Below are positions 11,929 to 24,411 of a stretch of DNA of 64,000 nucleotides, piece by piece. A program made the position numbers and the translations under genes. The stretch is from Corallium rubrum (Eukaryota; Cnidaria; Anthozoa; Scleralcyonacea; Coralliidae). The stretch is from contig OZ035998.1 in assembly GCA_964035015.1 (NCBI GenBank), forward strand, positions 32,592,628 to 32,656,627, written 5' to 3'. The first letter of the stretch is position 1. Each line of letters begins with the position of its first letter. The notes under the pieces are model-generated. The model saw only the letters and a program-made list of their open reading frames with translations, was not told the DNA's origin and did not search any database.

Positions 11929-12508
11929 ATACCGAAAACAACAACTAGCCTAAGTAAATGTGAAAAATAAACACTCTAGTTGTCAGTTATTTCTTAAAAT
12001 ACCATAAGTCACAAAAGACCATTTAACACAGTGGAACAAAAAATTAAAGGAGCAGAAATAAGAAAATGACATATTTAGATGTATATCATGAAATATCAAG
12101 TATCATACGTTTCCAAACTCATCCAGAATAGCTTTTTCACTCTTGTTCTCGCCTTTTCAGCTGGCTGTTTTCATCCTAGCCAGCAAAAGGACATCTGTTT
12201 TCTCAGCCTATTTCATCCATAGCTTAATTTACAGTATAGTTTCAGACTGCTATACAGTACATAAAACAACAACAGCACTGCACAACAATGGGGAAACATT
12301 AAATGCACATTTAGTCTCATAAATAATTTTTTCAAACCTTTTTTCGTGCCTTCGTGGTTCGCTCAAGACCATCGGCCATGTAAAAAACATGTGGGAGACT
12401 GAATCCTACCTATACACTGTGCAGGGGCCTGCAACTTTTTGACTCTTGAACTTTTGGTTATGTAGTAGCATTCCAGGTATCAGATTTTAACTTACATCGA
12501 GTTCACTG

Positions 12509-13217
12509 GGTTTCAACCATTTTTGCAAACTGAGTGAATGCAATTTAACCAATCAAAAGGCTCAAAACACCCCACATGACTATTAGTTTCCTATCCAGTC
12601 CTTTTACAATCCATGTTAACCATTTGCATACGGTACAATAAAATATCATCCCTCACCACAAAATATAATATATTCTTAACCCTCTGTCCAATTTGACTTG
12701 GGTGTATTCCACGCAAACCCCACACCGGAGATATGCCAACACTTCCAACCACCACACCAAGGATTACATCAGACACGCGCTGGCCCGAGATTGCACAATT
12801 TGTTAACTTCAGTCATCTCTTTCAGCTTTGAATCAATCAGGAAGAAGTTTAAAGCATTATTAATATTTCTTATGCGTAAAAACATAAAGCACCATTACAC
12901 CAAGCACTTATACTCGACAAGTCCACCCCGGAGATTTCTGCCAACAAGCTGAGATTTTTTTGGAGTACATGGAATGCGGACTGGTCCTCGGGTCCCAGGT
13001 CCTGTTTTTCCATATAGCTATATTAAAATGCAAGCCCTAAACAGTACAAATTGAGTGTTGTGTAAACAGAGTCAAGTATGGGTCAGATATTTAACCTTAT
13101 CTGTCAAGCACAGACCTGTAAATGTTTAATACCAAAGGAACAAGAAAGTGACCTGAAGTTTGCTATAACTTAAATTGGCCAAAATCTGCCCCCCCCCCCC
13201 CCCCCCAAATGAAAATA
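12509..13217. other. Intergenic with poly-C tract
   Basis: A run of about 18 C lies at 13189-13206. No gene recognised. Confidence 0.5.
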
Positions 13218-13985
13218 CAGTGGAGCCTTGCTATAGTGCGCATCATTATAACGGGCGACTCAGTATAATGCGGTTTATCCTTGAACCCCAAAAATTTCTC
13301 TTTGCCTGGTTATTATGATCACTAGAGAGAATTTGAATTTCTTAACCATTGCTGAGTGTCTTGAATGATCGCGACTCTGGTCGATTCAACACAGACGACA
13401 TGTCTAACTGAGCACAAGTATTTGGTGAATCACGTTCCGCAGAGAGGTGAACGCATGGCTCAATGTTGACGAGAATGAAGCGATTTCTTCTCAAATGACA
13501 AAGGATGACATGATCAGTAGCGTAGTAGAAGAACCAGTAACAGAAAGTGACAGTGAAGATGAAGAGGAGGCAGAGCTGATCCCGTCAATGAAGTCTGTGG
13601 CACAGAGCATAGAGACAATGCTGAAGTGGGCTGAATTGCAGCCGGAGAACTCTGCCGCTGTAACTATTTTTCATCTTAGAAATTTGTTACATCAGGCTAA
13701 AGTCAAAGCATGAAAAAGTTGCATATTTAAATATTGGTTTTGTATGTATTTAATACTGATAGTCTGATATTCACTAGGTAATATAACAAGATGAATAACA
13801 TGACAGAAAATGTGTGTTGATTTTATTAGATGTTATAAGGACCCAACAAAAAGTGCTTCTCAGTACTCTTTCCACAATATTGCACCGGGAATGAGATTTA
13901 CACAATAACTCGCAATAACGCACTTCATCTATAATGCGGTGTCCACTATGGACCCCAACTACCGTGCTATAGCGAGGCTCCACCG
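13218..13985 (+). mobile_element. Internally deleted pogo/Tigger-type element
   Basis: Termini CAGTGGAGCCTTGCTATAG and (inverted) CGGTGGAGCCTCGCTATAG sit between TA dinucleotides (13216-13217 and 13986-13987). This terminus and TA target fit pogo/Tigger elements of the Tc1/mariner group. Inside, only the C-terminus of a transposase frame remains. Confidence 0.85.
13447..13713 (+). pseudogene. pogo/Tigger transposase C-terminal fragment
   Basis: The frame reads VNAWLNVDENEAISSQMTKD, an acidic stretch SDSEDEEEAELIP, then MKSVAQSIETMLKWAEL and FHLRNLLHQAKVKA before the stop. A W-x-x-D/E segment, then acidic linker, then amphipathic helix is what the extreme C-terminus of pogo/Tigger-like DDE transposases looks like. 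It lacks an ATG start (opens with GTG in frame) and lacks the DNA-binding and DDE domains, so it is a remnant within the TIR-bounded element. Confidence 0.7.
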
Positions 13986-14171
13986 TATGTACTTTTTTAA
14001 TAAGATGACCATGTTTCAAGTGACTATCATTGTTTCAAGTGGCTATGTGCACATGGTAACGTTTCCAAGCGTTTTCATATTGTCTATGGTTCTCAAGGGA
14101 ATTGAGAACAATCAGTTCATTAAGCTTACTTGAAACAATAGGAAAATGCGCGGAAACATTATGCACCTATC

Positions 14172-14948
14172 AATGTTAAGCCCAAGGGGGGGGGGGGCAA
14201 CAATAGGGCATTTGACGGCAGATGCCATCCCTTTGGTCGGGCTTTTTCTCATTGATGACAGCCCGAGGTTGGAGACATTTGACAACATAATTACCTCGAG
14301 CTATCCTGGGGACATTTGACCAGTTTTTTTTGGTGAGGAGGCCTGGTAACCAAATCTTCACCACGAGGTTTTTGAAGGATCAAAGATGGCGGAATTACCC
14401 AACTGGTACGTATAAAAATAAACAGTCACGTTCCTTTTGCTCATGAATTATTAATTTTTTGAAATCGGAAGTCAATCTCTGCTTTTAATTCTGCTTGCAG
14501 TTCAGTTTGTGAGTTTGAGAACTGTATATAAAGACATTAAAGTGTGCTTAAAATTATTATTGTATAAATAGTTTTGTGTTATCTTTAAAAGAGGTTCTCT
14601 GTGGCACTATTTATATTAATTAAAACCATGATAGTTTTTTTCAAAAAGGGATATCTATTACTTACAATACATAAAAACAGCAAACCTGCTAAAAACAATT
14701 AATATTCTTTACAAATCATGTAAAATTGGTGTCATTTGAATGTCATGTTTAAGGTCTTAATGATTATACAGGGGACAAGGGGTATTTGAACAAAAGGGAA
14801 TCTCAGAACAGGGGTATTTTGATTTGTTTTGATCAGGATGAATTTCTGAAACAGGGGACATTTGACAAAAAATTTCAACAAAAATTCAAATCCCCCCCCC
14901 CCCCTCCCAACCCCCCAACCCCAACCCAACCCCCTCGGGCTTAACATT
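14172..14948. mobile_element. GC-rich GGGACATTTGAC element
   Basis: AATGTTAAGCCC (14172-14183) and GGGCTTAACATT (14937-14948) are perfect 12-bp terminal inverted repeats, next to poly-G and poly-C runs. Internally, GGGGACATTTGAC-type words recur at 14210, 14272, 14310, 14765 and 14855 on the plus strand. The style matches the element at 45153-45816 though the termini differ. Confidence 0.7.
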
Positions 14949-15463
14949 CATTGCATGATTGATTGCATGATTTATAAATGCGTTTTCTGTTATTTCCGAC
15001 AAAAGAAACATTTTGAATAAAAATGTAGCTGTGTTATAAAAACTGTTTAATATCCTACGCACCAACCTTCGAAATATAAAAAGAGACAGGTTTAAACAAA
15101 TTATATTCGTCTCGGCAAGTTTATACTGTAAGATCATAATCAACCTCGTAGTCACATAACTACAACAAATAAGGAAGCTTAAATTTTTTCGTAATCCCTA
15201 TTTTGCGTAAACCGATGCAGTAAGGCCTATTCCGACTTTATAAGAATGTTCAGACTTTATTTGAACGTGATTTAAACGAAAACATTGACGTCAAATCCGA
15301 GGTCAAATCAAATTGGAATTTAAACGACGGTTGCTTTTAATACCGCCATATCGTTCGTCAGGACACAACAACTTTTTCTCATAGTCTAGTTTCTTCCCAA
15401 ACTGTAGACTATCAATAGAAGTACAATAATATTGAGAAAAAACCCGGCGTAATAAATATCTGC
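14949..15463. other. Intergenic, nothing recognised
   Basis: No gene or repeat that I can support. Confidence 0.5.
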
Positions 15464-16206
15464 CGACACCAGTATGGAATGTAGAGGCTGTGCACCGGAC
15501 ATGTCCGGTGCACAGCAACGGGAAATGGTGCACAAACTGGTGCACAAAAATGCAAAATAGCAATTATTGGTGCACACGAAAAGTGGTTATAAACAGCGGT
15601 GCACAAGCTAAGTTATAAATGGTAAAGACATTGAGACAATGCCACTGACTGATATGATAACTGTTATAGTGTAAAAAAGCTGTGTTGTTTCTGCTCCTAA
15701 TAATGGACTTCATTAATTATTTTGAGCTGAATTGTTAATTTTAATTTAGTTATTTTGACATAACCAACTTAAACAAAGAAATAAAGACCAAACAAACATG
15801 GGAATTAATAGACTAGACTGACCTTCAGAATTCTGTAAATTCTTCCCCCAAAATGCAGGAAATAGCATTTCAGAGAGTCTAGATTTCAAAAATTTTCGGG
15901 GGAGCATGCCCCCAAACCCCCCTACACGGGCTCCACCCTACATAGTTATCATGCCTGCAGCGCTAAAATTGGCAGCCCCATCCTTTCCATGCTGGTGCCA
16001 CCACTAACAGTCAAATGCCTCTTGTAAAATATGCATCACGCCCATCGTGGAAATCAGCTGTTGTTGTTGATGTTAGCGTGAGTAAATAAATTGATTGATT
16101 GATTGTGCACATGGACAAATCTATATCCTAGTATTGGTGCACAAATATACAGGATAAGCTGATGTCCGGTGCACAGAAGATGGACATTCCATACAGGTGC
16201 CGACAT
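15464..16206. mobile_element. Element with GGTGCAC subterminal arrays
   Basis: Outer inverted repeats GCCGACACC...TATGGAATGT (left) and ACATTCCATACAGGTGCCGA (right) enclose CTGTGCACCGGACAT repeats. The palindromic word GTGCAC recurs about nine times, clustered near both ends. A fragment with GCAGGAAATAGCATTTCAGA in the middle (15855-15930) resembles the hAT element family at 32.7 and 47.6 kb. Confidence 0.7.
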
Positions 16207-16568
16207 ACTGTACAAGGCCACAAGTGTCAGAGGACGATTAGTATTTGAACAGAATGAGTTAGGTAAGGTACATACCTTTACCAGCATCGGAAAAATGGAG
16301 TAAGAAAACCAGAAGTAAAGCTACGGTGGTGACTTTAAAATAATCCATTTCCTCTTGACATTTACACTAACGTAGTAGCACAGAGCGTCGGCCTCTTCCT
16401 CGTTCCTGATTGAGATTCGTAACAATCGCTTAATTTCTGTCAAATCCCATGGGCCACAAGGAGCTATCAATTCAAACAATGCAATCTTCGGATTTCCGAG
16501 CGTTTACGATGATCGTTGGTCAATTGTCATGTCAACCCGGCCAAGTTGTGAATAAATAGAATAGATGG

Positions 16569-16715
16569 GATGAATGAATGAATGAATGAATGAATGAATG
16601 AATGAATGAATGAATGAATGAATGAATGAATGAATGAATGAATGAATGAATGAATGAATGAATGAATGAATGAATGAATGAATGAATGAATGAATGAATG
16701 AATGAATGAATGAAT
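16569..16715. repeat. (GAAT)n microsatellite
   Basis: Nearly perfect GAAT/TGAA tetranucleotide array of about 36 units. Confidence 0.97.
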
Positions 16716-16742
16716 ATGTTGGCTTGGAAGAAGATTAATTAA

Positions 16743-16824
16743 AGGAAGGAAGGAAGGAAGGAAGGAAGGAAGGAAGGAAGGAAGGAAGGAAGGAAGGAAG
16801 GAAGGAAGGAAGGAAGGAAGGAAG
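16743..16824. repeat. (GGAA)n microsatellite
   Basis: Perfect tetranucleotide array of about 20 units. Confidence 0.97.
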
Positions 16825-17937
16825 CCGCGAAAAGACTAAACGGGTCTTTAATTAGTAGGAGAGTAATCCCATTTAAGGTGGCTGACCGCTCGATAGGAAA
16901 AAGTTATAAAAATCAGACATTTGTGCCTCGTTGTAGTTCCTTGCATAGTCCTAGTGTCAGTGCTGATAATTAAAAAGGTTTTACACTTGCAGCATTTGTT
17001 TGTGTATCTGGACAAATTACATTTATTGTAATATGCAAATTTAATGCAAATTAGAATTTCTAACTTTACTAGAACAAAGATTTCTACCCTCCTGAAAATC
17101 GTGGACTGTTTAATAATTTTCAAAACTAAAGAGTAACACTAGGGCTGTGCAAGGAACTAGAAGGAAGCACGAATCTAAGCCGTGAAACGTTTTAGAGCGG
17201 GAAAAATCTGATTGTTTACAGATTTTTCCTATGGGGTCTTCCACTCAAATTTCTTTTTTCTTTAAATAACTCATTTTAATAAACACAGGAGAGAATAAGG
17301 TTCATATGATTAAAGTATGTGAAAATGTGACCAAGAAAATACTGTGATCTTCTCTTGTGTTGCCATGGTAACCAAGATAATTGTCCCCCATGGTGATAAA
17401 GAACTTTATTTTCAAAAATGATAACTCATGAAGGAATGGTCAAGAAAATGGTTTTAATGGTTAATTTTATCAATGAATACATATTCAAGGAAGACAAGGA
17501 ACTGAACCTAAAAAATGGAACATTTATCAATTTTTTAGAATTTGTTAAGATTTTTCCCCAAAATGGATTTTTTTGAAAATTAAGCAAGCATGCAGTGTGT
17601 TATAAATTAAAGAGCTTTACAATACTTGTCAATTTTAAAGGTTCAGCTTCTAGATACTGTTTGTATCCTTTAGTATTAAAAATTTCAGAACAATTGGTCA
17701 AAACGTAATAGAAATATATTTTTTGAAATATTCGGTTTTTGTTGAATTTCGTGATTAAAGTCTTACAGCAGCGGGCAAAATGGATTGAAATGGCATTTAG
17801 AACAAGAAAGGACTCAAAGCGAATAACATTCCCGCGCGAGTGTTATCCCGTCTCTCGCTTAATCAAGGCGCTTCCAGTCCCACGTTGTAATGGTGCCAAG
17901 ACGTAATTGTATGACATATGTCAAGGTGTGAGAGTAA
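16825..17937. other. Intergenic, no gene recognised
   Basis: Over 1 kb of AT-rich DNA with no convincing coding frame. No transposon ends found. Confidence 0.5.
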
Positions 17938-18087
17938 AGCCGGTTTTCCACTAGGCGACTTTTATCGCGCGAAGCGACTTCTTCTTTTGTCTCATGAGCT
18001 CTGAGCTGGAACTAATCAGAAATCTATTGAATTCGAACAAAAGAAAGTCGCTTCGCGCGAAAAAAAATCGCCTAGTGGAAAACCGCC
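17938..18087. mobile_element. Short TTAA-type MITE, TCGCGCGAAGCGACTT arms
   Basis: The left GCCGGTTTTCCACTAGGCGA and right TCGCCTAGTGGAAAACCGCC are inverted, continuing into AAGTCGCTTCGCGCGA. TTAA flanks the right end (18088-18091) and GTAA the left. Total about 150 bp. Confidence 0.8.
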
Positions 18088-19470
18088 TTAATAGTCGATC
18101 TGCTTATAACTTTTCAAAGAACCGAGAAAGTCGAACAACGTCAGATATTCTGGCGTTGTTGTTTATGTGGTGCACGTGGAAGTCGCGGAGACCCGAATTT
18201 TAGTCTAGCTAGGCCAAAACATTTTTAAAAAAATTTAGACTGGTATATTATTGAGATATGTTAGTAAGTCTCTCGTCTAGGATATGTTTGGCTTTTTGGT
18301 TTTAACCCGAATTAGACTTAGAAATGGGGAAGGTTCATGTCGAATTGTCGGAATTGAATTTTCAAAAAGTATATCCAGAATGCAGTTCGAGGGTAGTTTC
18401 AGGCAGTGTTTCCACAAGTTGTTGGTGAAATTTCCTTTTACGATCCTTGAATTTCCTTTTTTTGGAGTAAATTTCCTAGCAAAAATCACCAAATTTCCTT
18501 GTAATTTTCCTTGCAAATATCCTTAAAAATAACCGAATTTCCTGTACTCTTGTACACTTTATAGTGCGACCGGGAAGTGCACGGCTTAAATAGGAGTAAA
18601 CTGGGTACTGGTTGGATACAGCCAGAATATCCCAAAACGGATTGGTCGAAATTTCAGCACTTCGGATTTGAATAATTTGAGAGGATGAATGCACAATAGA
18701 ACGGCGACTTCATAACAACATTAGCTACACGGTAAGCAAACGTTAATATTTTTTTAGTTAGTTTTATTTATAATTTTACTTATATACAACTTGTTATTGC
18801 TTGTTCATACTAAGTCTGGGCTCCCTGTGGCTACGTCTAATTCAGTTGAAATCGGCTTTAAATGAGTCTCAATCGTAGGATAAAAAATAATCAAAAAATG
18901 TAACCTGTTTAACTGCCACATTGCTTCTTGTCAAAACGAGACAAGAGCATAAGAAATATTAATTGATTACCAATTTTTAAGATCTATTTTGTGTTTCTGA
19001 GAAAGCGAGTGCACAGATTTCCATGTGGTTATAGAATTTCTAAGAATTGTCAATTTAATGACCTTGATATCTCAGCAGTACAGGTGCCTTAGTTGTAATT
19101 GTAAACCTGACAAGCGAACAAGCGTATAAGCATATTCGGCATCACAGATAAATGTCGACATCATGCAGATAAAGTCAACGAAATATGTACGTATACGGTT
19201 TTTAGTGTTTTCTTTTATAAATTAAATTTTTAAGAGCCAACCCACCTTGAAATGCAAATTTCGTCGAAAACTTGTTTTTTTTGAAAATTTGACACTTTGA
19301 AAGGTAATTACGAAAAATGAAAATTTGCAATATAAAAAGGAACATATAGAGAATTGATATAGCAGATATTTGAAAAAGTGGGGAAAAAATTGTTTTTGGG
19401 TGCATGGAAGACCAACAAGAATAAAGTCTAAAGAGCATTGGTGCTCAATAATTAAGGAGTCTAACCTCTT
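18088..19470. other. Intergenic with AATTTCC word cluster
   Basis: Between 18426 and 18545 the word AATTTCC or TTTCCTT recurs about eight times at irregular spacing, so both strands give spurious open frames. No gene recognised elsewhere in this stretch. Confidence 0.5.
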
Positions 19471-19591
19471 ATATTCAATAATGGCCGCCGAATTAGAATT
19501 ATTTTAGTATGCATAGGAATTATCCCTTATGAACTCCTTTTCATGTGGGAAATTCAAAAGAATGCTTACTTGAAAACGAGGTTATAAGGGC

Positions 19592-19655
<64 letters not shown>

Positions 19656-19692
19656 CCAAAAGAATTCTAACTCGGCGGCCATTTTTGAATAA
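19471..19692. mobile_element. Inverted-repeat element around (TA)n
   Basis: AATGGCCGCCGAATTAGAATT (about 19480-19500) and its inverted partner AATTCTAACTCGGCGGCCAT (19662-19681) enclose sequence with (TA)n at 19596-19651. Confidence 0.7.
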
Positions 19693-19846
19693 GGTCGATC
19701 TATTACCCTGTCAGGGACTCAGCAGAAACAGTTTGTTTTCTTATTATTTAACCTTGATGAACGTCTACAAAACGTTTCGTCTGTCACATGCACTCACAAT
19801 ACACCACAAAACCCGCACCTGTAAGTCTTCTTTGCTTATAAACCTC

Positions 19847-19906
19847 AACCTCGTACCCAGGCTTTTCGCTCCCGCCCTCGCGAACGAAAAGCCTGGGTAC
19901 GAGGTT
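19847..19906. repeat. 22-bp perfect inverted repeat, ACCTCGTACCCAGG family
   Basis: AACCTCGTACCCAGGCTTTT pairs exactly with AAAAGCCTGGGTACGAGGTT across a short loop. The same terminus word occurs at 20222, 21275 and 48645, so this is a minimal member of a dispersed family. Confidence 0.8.
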
Positions 19907-19916
19907 GTTAAACCGG

Positions 19917-20522
19917 CCATGGTATAGGGAAGGGCGATACCAGAATTTTTTGTTCGATACGATACCAGTCCGATACTAAGAATTTTGGTCGATACCCATA
20001 CCAAAATCGATACCGATACTTCAATTTTTACATTGATTGAAATAACTTTTAAAATAAGAAGAATATTAAAGTATAAATATAACAAGTCAAGGAATAGTCT
20101 ATCAGCTGCATAAACATTTGCAATTATGATTTTAAATCTTAAACTGAACAATATCAACGTGCATGTTCAATGTTTTCCTAAATATATAAGTGATAACTAT
20201 TTAGTTAAATGTTTTTATCTGCCTCGTACCCAGGCGTCTCCACATACATATTTGCATACATATATACATTCATATTTACACGAAGTATTGCAGTACTTCG
20301 TGTAAATATGAATGTATATGTATGCAAATATGTATGTATTTAAAAACAGCATCATACAACCCTGCATGATGAAGTATTCACCGATTTTCATAGATACTGA
20401 CCAAAAACATCGCAGGCTCAAGTGGTATCGAAATTACCAATACTTTTTGCGAGTATCGATACTTTTGTAAGTATCGTTGGTATCGATATTTTGTGCTAGT
20501 ATCGCCCATCCCTACCATGGTA
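19917..20522. mobile_element. hAT-type MITE with perfect 8-bp TSD
   Basis: CCATGGTA is duplicated exactly at 19917-19924 and 20515-20522. The element (19925-20514) begins TAGGGAAGGGCGATACCAG and ends CTAGTATCGCCCATCCCTA, with many CGATACC-type words at both ends. TSD length and terminus fit hAT. A separate palindrome is nested inside at 20242-20339. Confidence 0.92.
20242..20339. repeat. Nested palindrome, ~46-bp arms
   Basis: The arms ending TTTACACGAAGTA and starting TACTTCGTGTAAA pair along their length except for a 2-nt indel, with a 6-nt loop. It interrupts the hAT MITE next to a GCCTCGTACCCAGG word. Confidence 0.8.
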
Positions 20523-21264
20523 TAAAACGCGACAAAGAATTTATCTGAGCTGTTGAAGTTTGACTGGCAATAAACTTCTTGCAAGATACAAAGAATTTCT
20601 GAGCCTTTTCGATTCAGTCCCAATTATCATGCAACTCATGCATTTATTACGCGACAGTCGAAAATTCATTTATTCGAGATAGATCGATATTTTCAACTGG
20701 TAAAACGTATACTCGTTTGTATTTACACACTGTCACTGTATATATAATTATTAACAATTATCATGCATTCCTTATATACCAATATAAAATGTGGTTGTTA
20801 ATTTATAATACATAAAGAACAATATAGCTTATAGTTATATACATATTGGAATCTGGAGGAAAAATTCCTTTCTCATCTCTGCCCAAGGGTTTCTCCCAAA
20901 GCGGATCCAAATATCTAACCATCAGGGTCGAGGTTACAAGGGATGAGACAAAGGACCTGCCTAATCCTTTCGCGTCTTTTCGGCCAAATATATGTTGTCA
21001 AATTCATTGTTTTTCCCAAACTTATTTGTCATCAAGCTTCAGCGAATCTCAACTTTAGCAATCTTCTCGATAACCTAAGCAACAACAAAAACCCTAACCC
21101 CTAATCAGAAATCTGGTTTACCGCCTAGTTTTTGGAAAAAAAACACATTTTGACGATATATTTTGGAAAAGCCGCGAAAGCACTGGACGGGTCTCTTTGA
21201 GTCATCAGCTTTTTGCCGAAACCAATCATCTGGCTAGCGTTAATCAGAACAAAATGTCAATGAC
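20523..21264. other. Intergenic, nothing recognised
   Basis: AT-rich. Contains a short CCCTAACCCC telomere-like word near 21092. Confidence 0.5.
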
Positions 21265-21958
21265 CCATTCGGACAACCTCGTTCCCAGGGCCTTTTTGAA
21301 ATTGGGAGGGGGAAAAAGGCCCTGGCATCGGCTGATCATAGATAATGTAAGCGGAACTGGATAGGAAACTTAAAACGATCTTACGAAACCGGAAACGATG
21401 TTTGCGCAACTTGCTATGGTAATTATACACTTACAAGCGGCGAATGCACCTAACGGGTGGCGAGGATCAGCTATTGCTAAACAATAGTGTAATATACTTA
21501 AGTTCAGCAGTGTCTGATGTTACCCTTGTAGGACCACCCATTCGTCGCTTATAAGTGTATAATTACCATAGCAAGTTGTGCAAACATCGTTTCCGGTGAC
21601 GTAAACTTCCTATCCAGTTCCCTTCCATTATCTATGGGCTGATCACAACACCCAGAAATACTGGGTGTAATAAATTAGCCGAATTTAATTTAGTATGCAA
21701 AATCATTCGGAGTATGGCGGTACCGTGGGAGAAGTTCATTGTAATGGGCAGTCTCATTGGTCCCGTTGGCGGTTCCATTGAAGCTATTTGATTGTAACTG
21801 ATACCTGATACAAAACTATGCATAATTACGTTTCTTGAGGAATTTTTAAGAAAAGCAATCAACCAATGAAAACGCAGAGTCCTCCCGCCGATGCCAGGCC
21901 TTTTCCCGCCCTCCTCAGTAATTTCAAAAAGGCCTTGGGAACGAGGTTGCCATTCGGA
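21265..21958. mobile_element. Mutator-like MITE with 9-bp TSD
   Basis: CCATTCGGA is repeated exactly at 21265-21273 and 21950-21958. The element between begins CAACCTCGTTCCCAGGGCCT and ends with its inverted partner. Long arms continue inside (GATGTTTGCGCAACTTGC / GCAAGTTGTGCAAACATC). The right arm carries an extra ~240-bp segment with a small ACACCCAG hairpin (21643-21885). A 9-bp duplication with long TIRs suggests the Mutator/MULE group. Confidence 0.75.
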
Positions 21959-22245
21959 CAGAAAGAAGTTGAAGAAAATTCAATAATAATGCCATTTTGG
22001 CTAATTCGTAAATTTAAAAGTTCATTGCGACTATAAATAAAGTCACTATATATATATTATAATATACACAAAGAATTTCGAAATCGATATTATCGAATAC
22101 ATCTGATTTAACTTAAAAAATGCATCGCAATTAATATACATTTTGTTTTTAACATTTTACATAACACACGTTCAATATTTGGTAGAACCATTAAGCCACT
22201 AATTAAATATTACATGCACTAAAGTACTTGCATGGCAATCAATAT
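21959..22245. other. Intergenic, nothing recognised
   Basis: AT-rich spacer. Confidence 0.5.
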
Positions 22246-22565
22246 CATAACGTCTGTGGGGATTTAACATATTTGTAATTTATCGATTTTGCTGAGAAAA
22301 ATTGTAATATATCTTGTCAGCCAAAAATTTCATCTTCATAGACTTTTTTGCTGTTAAAGTTGACGGAAGTGATGTCATAGCGGGCATCTGTCTACATGAA
22401 AGAAAACCTCTTCAGATGCCCTCCAAGGCCTCTATGACATCACTTCGTCAGCTTTAACAGCAAAAGTCTATGAAGACAAAACATTTTCGGCTGACAAGCT
22501 ATATTACAATTTTTCTCAGGATAATCCATATATTACAAATATGTTAAATCTCCACAGGCGTTATA
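22246..22565. mobile_element. Foldback MITE, ~135-bp arms, copy 1
   Basis: Arms run from about 22246 and back to 22565, sharing TTTAACATATTTGTAAT, GAGAAAAATTGTAATATA and TCTTCATAGACTTTT. A second family member lies at 31141-31462 with the same GGAAGTGATGTCA centre. Confidence 0.8.
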
Positions 22566-23826
22566 TACACTTTAAAATGTGTTTTTTTAAAAAAGATTTT
22601 CCATTCGAAAATCTCGTTTCATAGCCTAGAATACTTTTCACCGAAGATTTCCTTTTATCGAACATGTTTTCTCAAAATATACATTTGATCGATACCCCGT
22701 TTTACTCGAATTTTCATTTATAATCAAACCGGATATTCTCGTTGTAATATACGCCGCAACAACACCGCGAATTCATAAAAATCGTCGCCAGTTTTTATTC
22801 TTTTATATGCATTTAGATTATAGCCTTTCCAGCTTTCGTCCCTGCGTATTAAAAATAACGATAAAACAAGAACGGCGCCGGAAGACCTAATTTAAATGCA
22901 TATATACAAGAATATAAATTGGCGTCCATCTTAACGGTGCGTTGCAATGTTCATGGCCAGGCAGTTTGGCTTGAGCAACTTGCAAACGTCTATAGTATAT
23001 TGTTAAATTTCCAATGTAAATCTTCCCGAAAAGTTTGCAAGTTGCTCAGGCCGACTTGTCAGTCGACATTTCAATATATTGCATAGCAATGGTAACAACA
23101 TCGCATTAGACCAAAATATATCGTGATTTCGAAGAAATATATTTTGTGAATTCGATCAATTCGTATGTTTTTGATGAAATGACTAAATGTGATTCGGCGA
23201 ACTATTTTTTTCGGTGAAGTAAGATTTGCGATAGAAAATTATTCTAGTTAATCAAAATTTTCGAGTAAAACAGTATTTCGATGAAATGTGTATTTTCGAT
23301 AAAATAAAAATCTTCAAGGAAACGTATAATTAGTTTGCCATTAAAATTGTTGAAGTAAAATTTTACATGTGCGCGTAACAATAAAGAAATTCAAATCTCG
23401 CTGCATGACTCAACCGAGATCTGACCTTGGAGTGAGAATTGAATTTTTAATTAATTTAATTCATGCAAACCGGTTTTCTTTTCTGAGGACATATTATCCG
23501 ACACATCAATCCGACGAAAACCAACTAAAAATGGCCTCGTTAAATGCGAAGTAAGAAAAGTTTTCTACTTGACACGAATTCTAATATGTAAAGTTTCTGG
23601 CGATTCAGAGACCAAATTGACCTTACTGAAAATTTCTCAAACTCATTAATAATTCATGAACCAAAAACAAAAGAAATTAATGTTTAATCAGTGCTTTGAA
23701 GTCGGAGGAAAAATATTAGTAATTTGAAATAATGCAAAATACGTTTTCAAAGTCTTGAGACTTTGAAATCAGGCAAATTATATTACGTTTCGGAGGTATC
23801 TTCGGAGTTTTGAGTTTGAGAAGTCA
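22566..23826. other. Intergenic with two small inverted repeats
   Basis: One inverted repeat joins 22784-22820 and about 22888-22926 (ATGCATTTA arms). A second joins 22967-22987 and 23031-23052 (GAGCAACTTGCAAAC). No gene recognised. Confidence 0.55.
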
Positions 23827-23952
23827 GTTCAAATACTCGACGTCGGACTTTACTGGGATTACAAAGCCCTCGTGCATTAAAAAGGCTCGCCTTTTCAAAA
23901 AGCACTCGGCGGACTTTGAAATCCCGGTAAAGTCCTCCGTCTCGTATTTGAA
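23827..23952. mobile_element. Short foldback
   Basis: GTTCAAATACTCGACG pairs with the far end CGTATTTGAAC; inside, GGACTTTACTGGGATT pairs with AATCCCGGTAAAGTCC. Almost no loop. Confidence 0.75.
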
Positions 23953-24047
23953 CTATTACTTCAAAAAGCATATCATTTTAAATTTGTCATTTAAAAAAAG
24001 AATGAATAAAAAAGAAACAGGTAATATCTCGTCGCATAATTGTTATA

Positions 24048-24148
<101 letters not shown>

Positions 24149-24167
24149 AACGAGCACGTGTGATTTT

Positions 24168-24352
24168 GTTCTCGGAATGTCGGCAAGTGCTCAATACCAT
24201 AACGGTAGAGCGAATATAGTATAGTTTAAATGGGCTTACCTCAAAATGTTCAGTGTCGCAACTGTCAGTTTCACCGCGCGGGGCGATCTTCAGGTCTGAA
24301 GATCGCCCCGTGTGAAACTGACAGTTGCGACAGTCAACGTTTTGAGGTAAGC

Positions 24353-24411
<59 letters not shown>

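Larger units (their letters stand above)
10409..12508. mobile_element. Long inverted-repeat element carrying two nested MITEs
   Basis: The left arm is in two pieces (10409-10446 and about 10868-11040) and the right arm is 12318-12508. Shared blocks include GATGTAAGTTAAAATCTGAT, TTCAGTCTCCCACA and AAAAAGGTTTGAAAAA. The left arm is interrupted by the 10447-10867 element, and the spacer holds the hAT MITE at 11344-11920. Confidence 0.7.
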
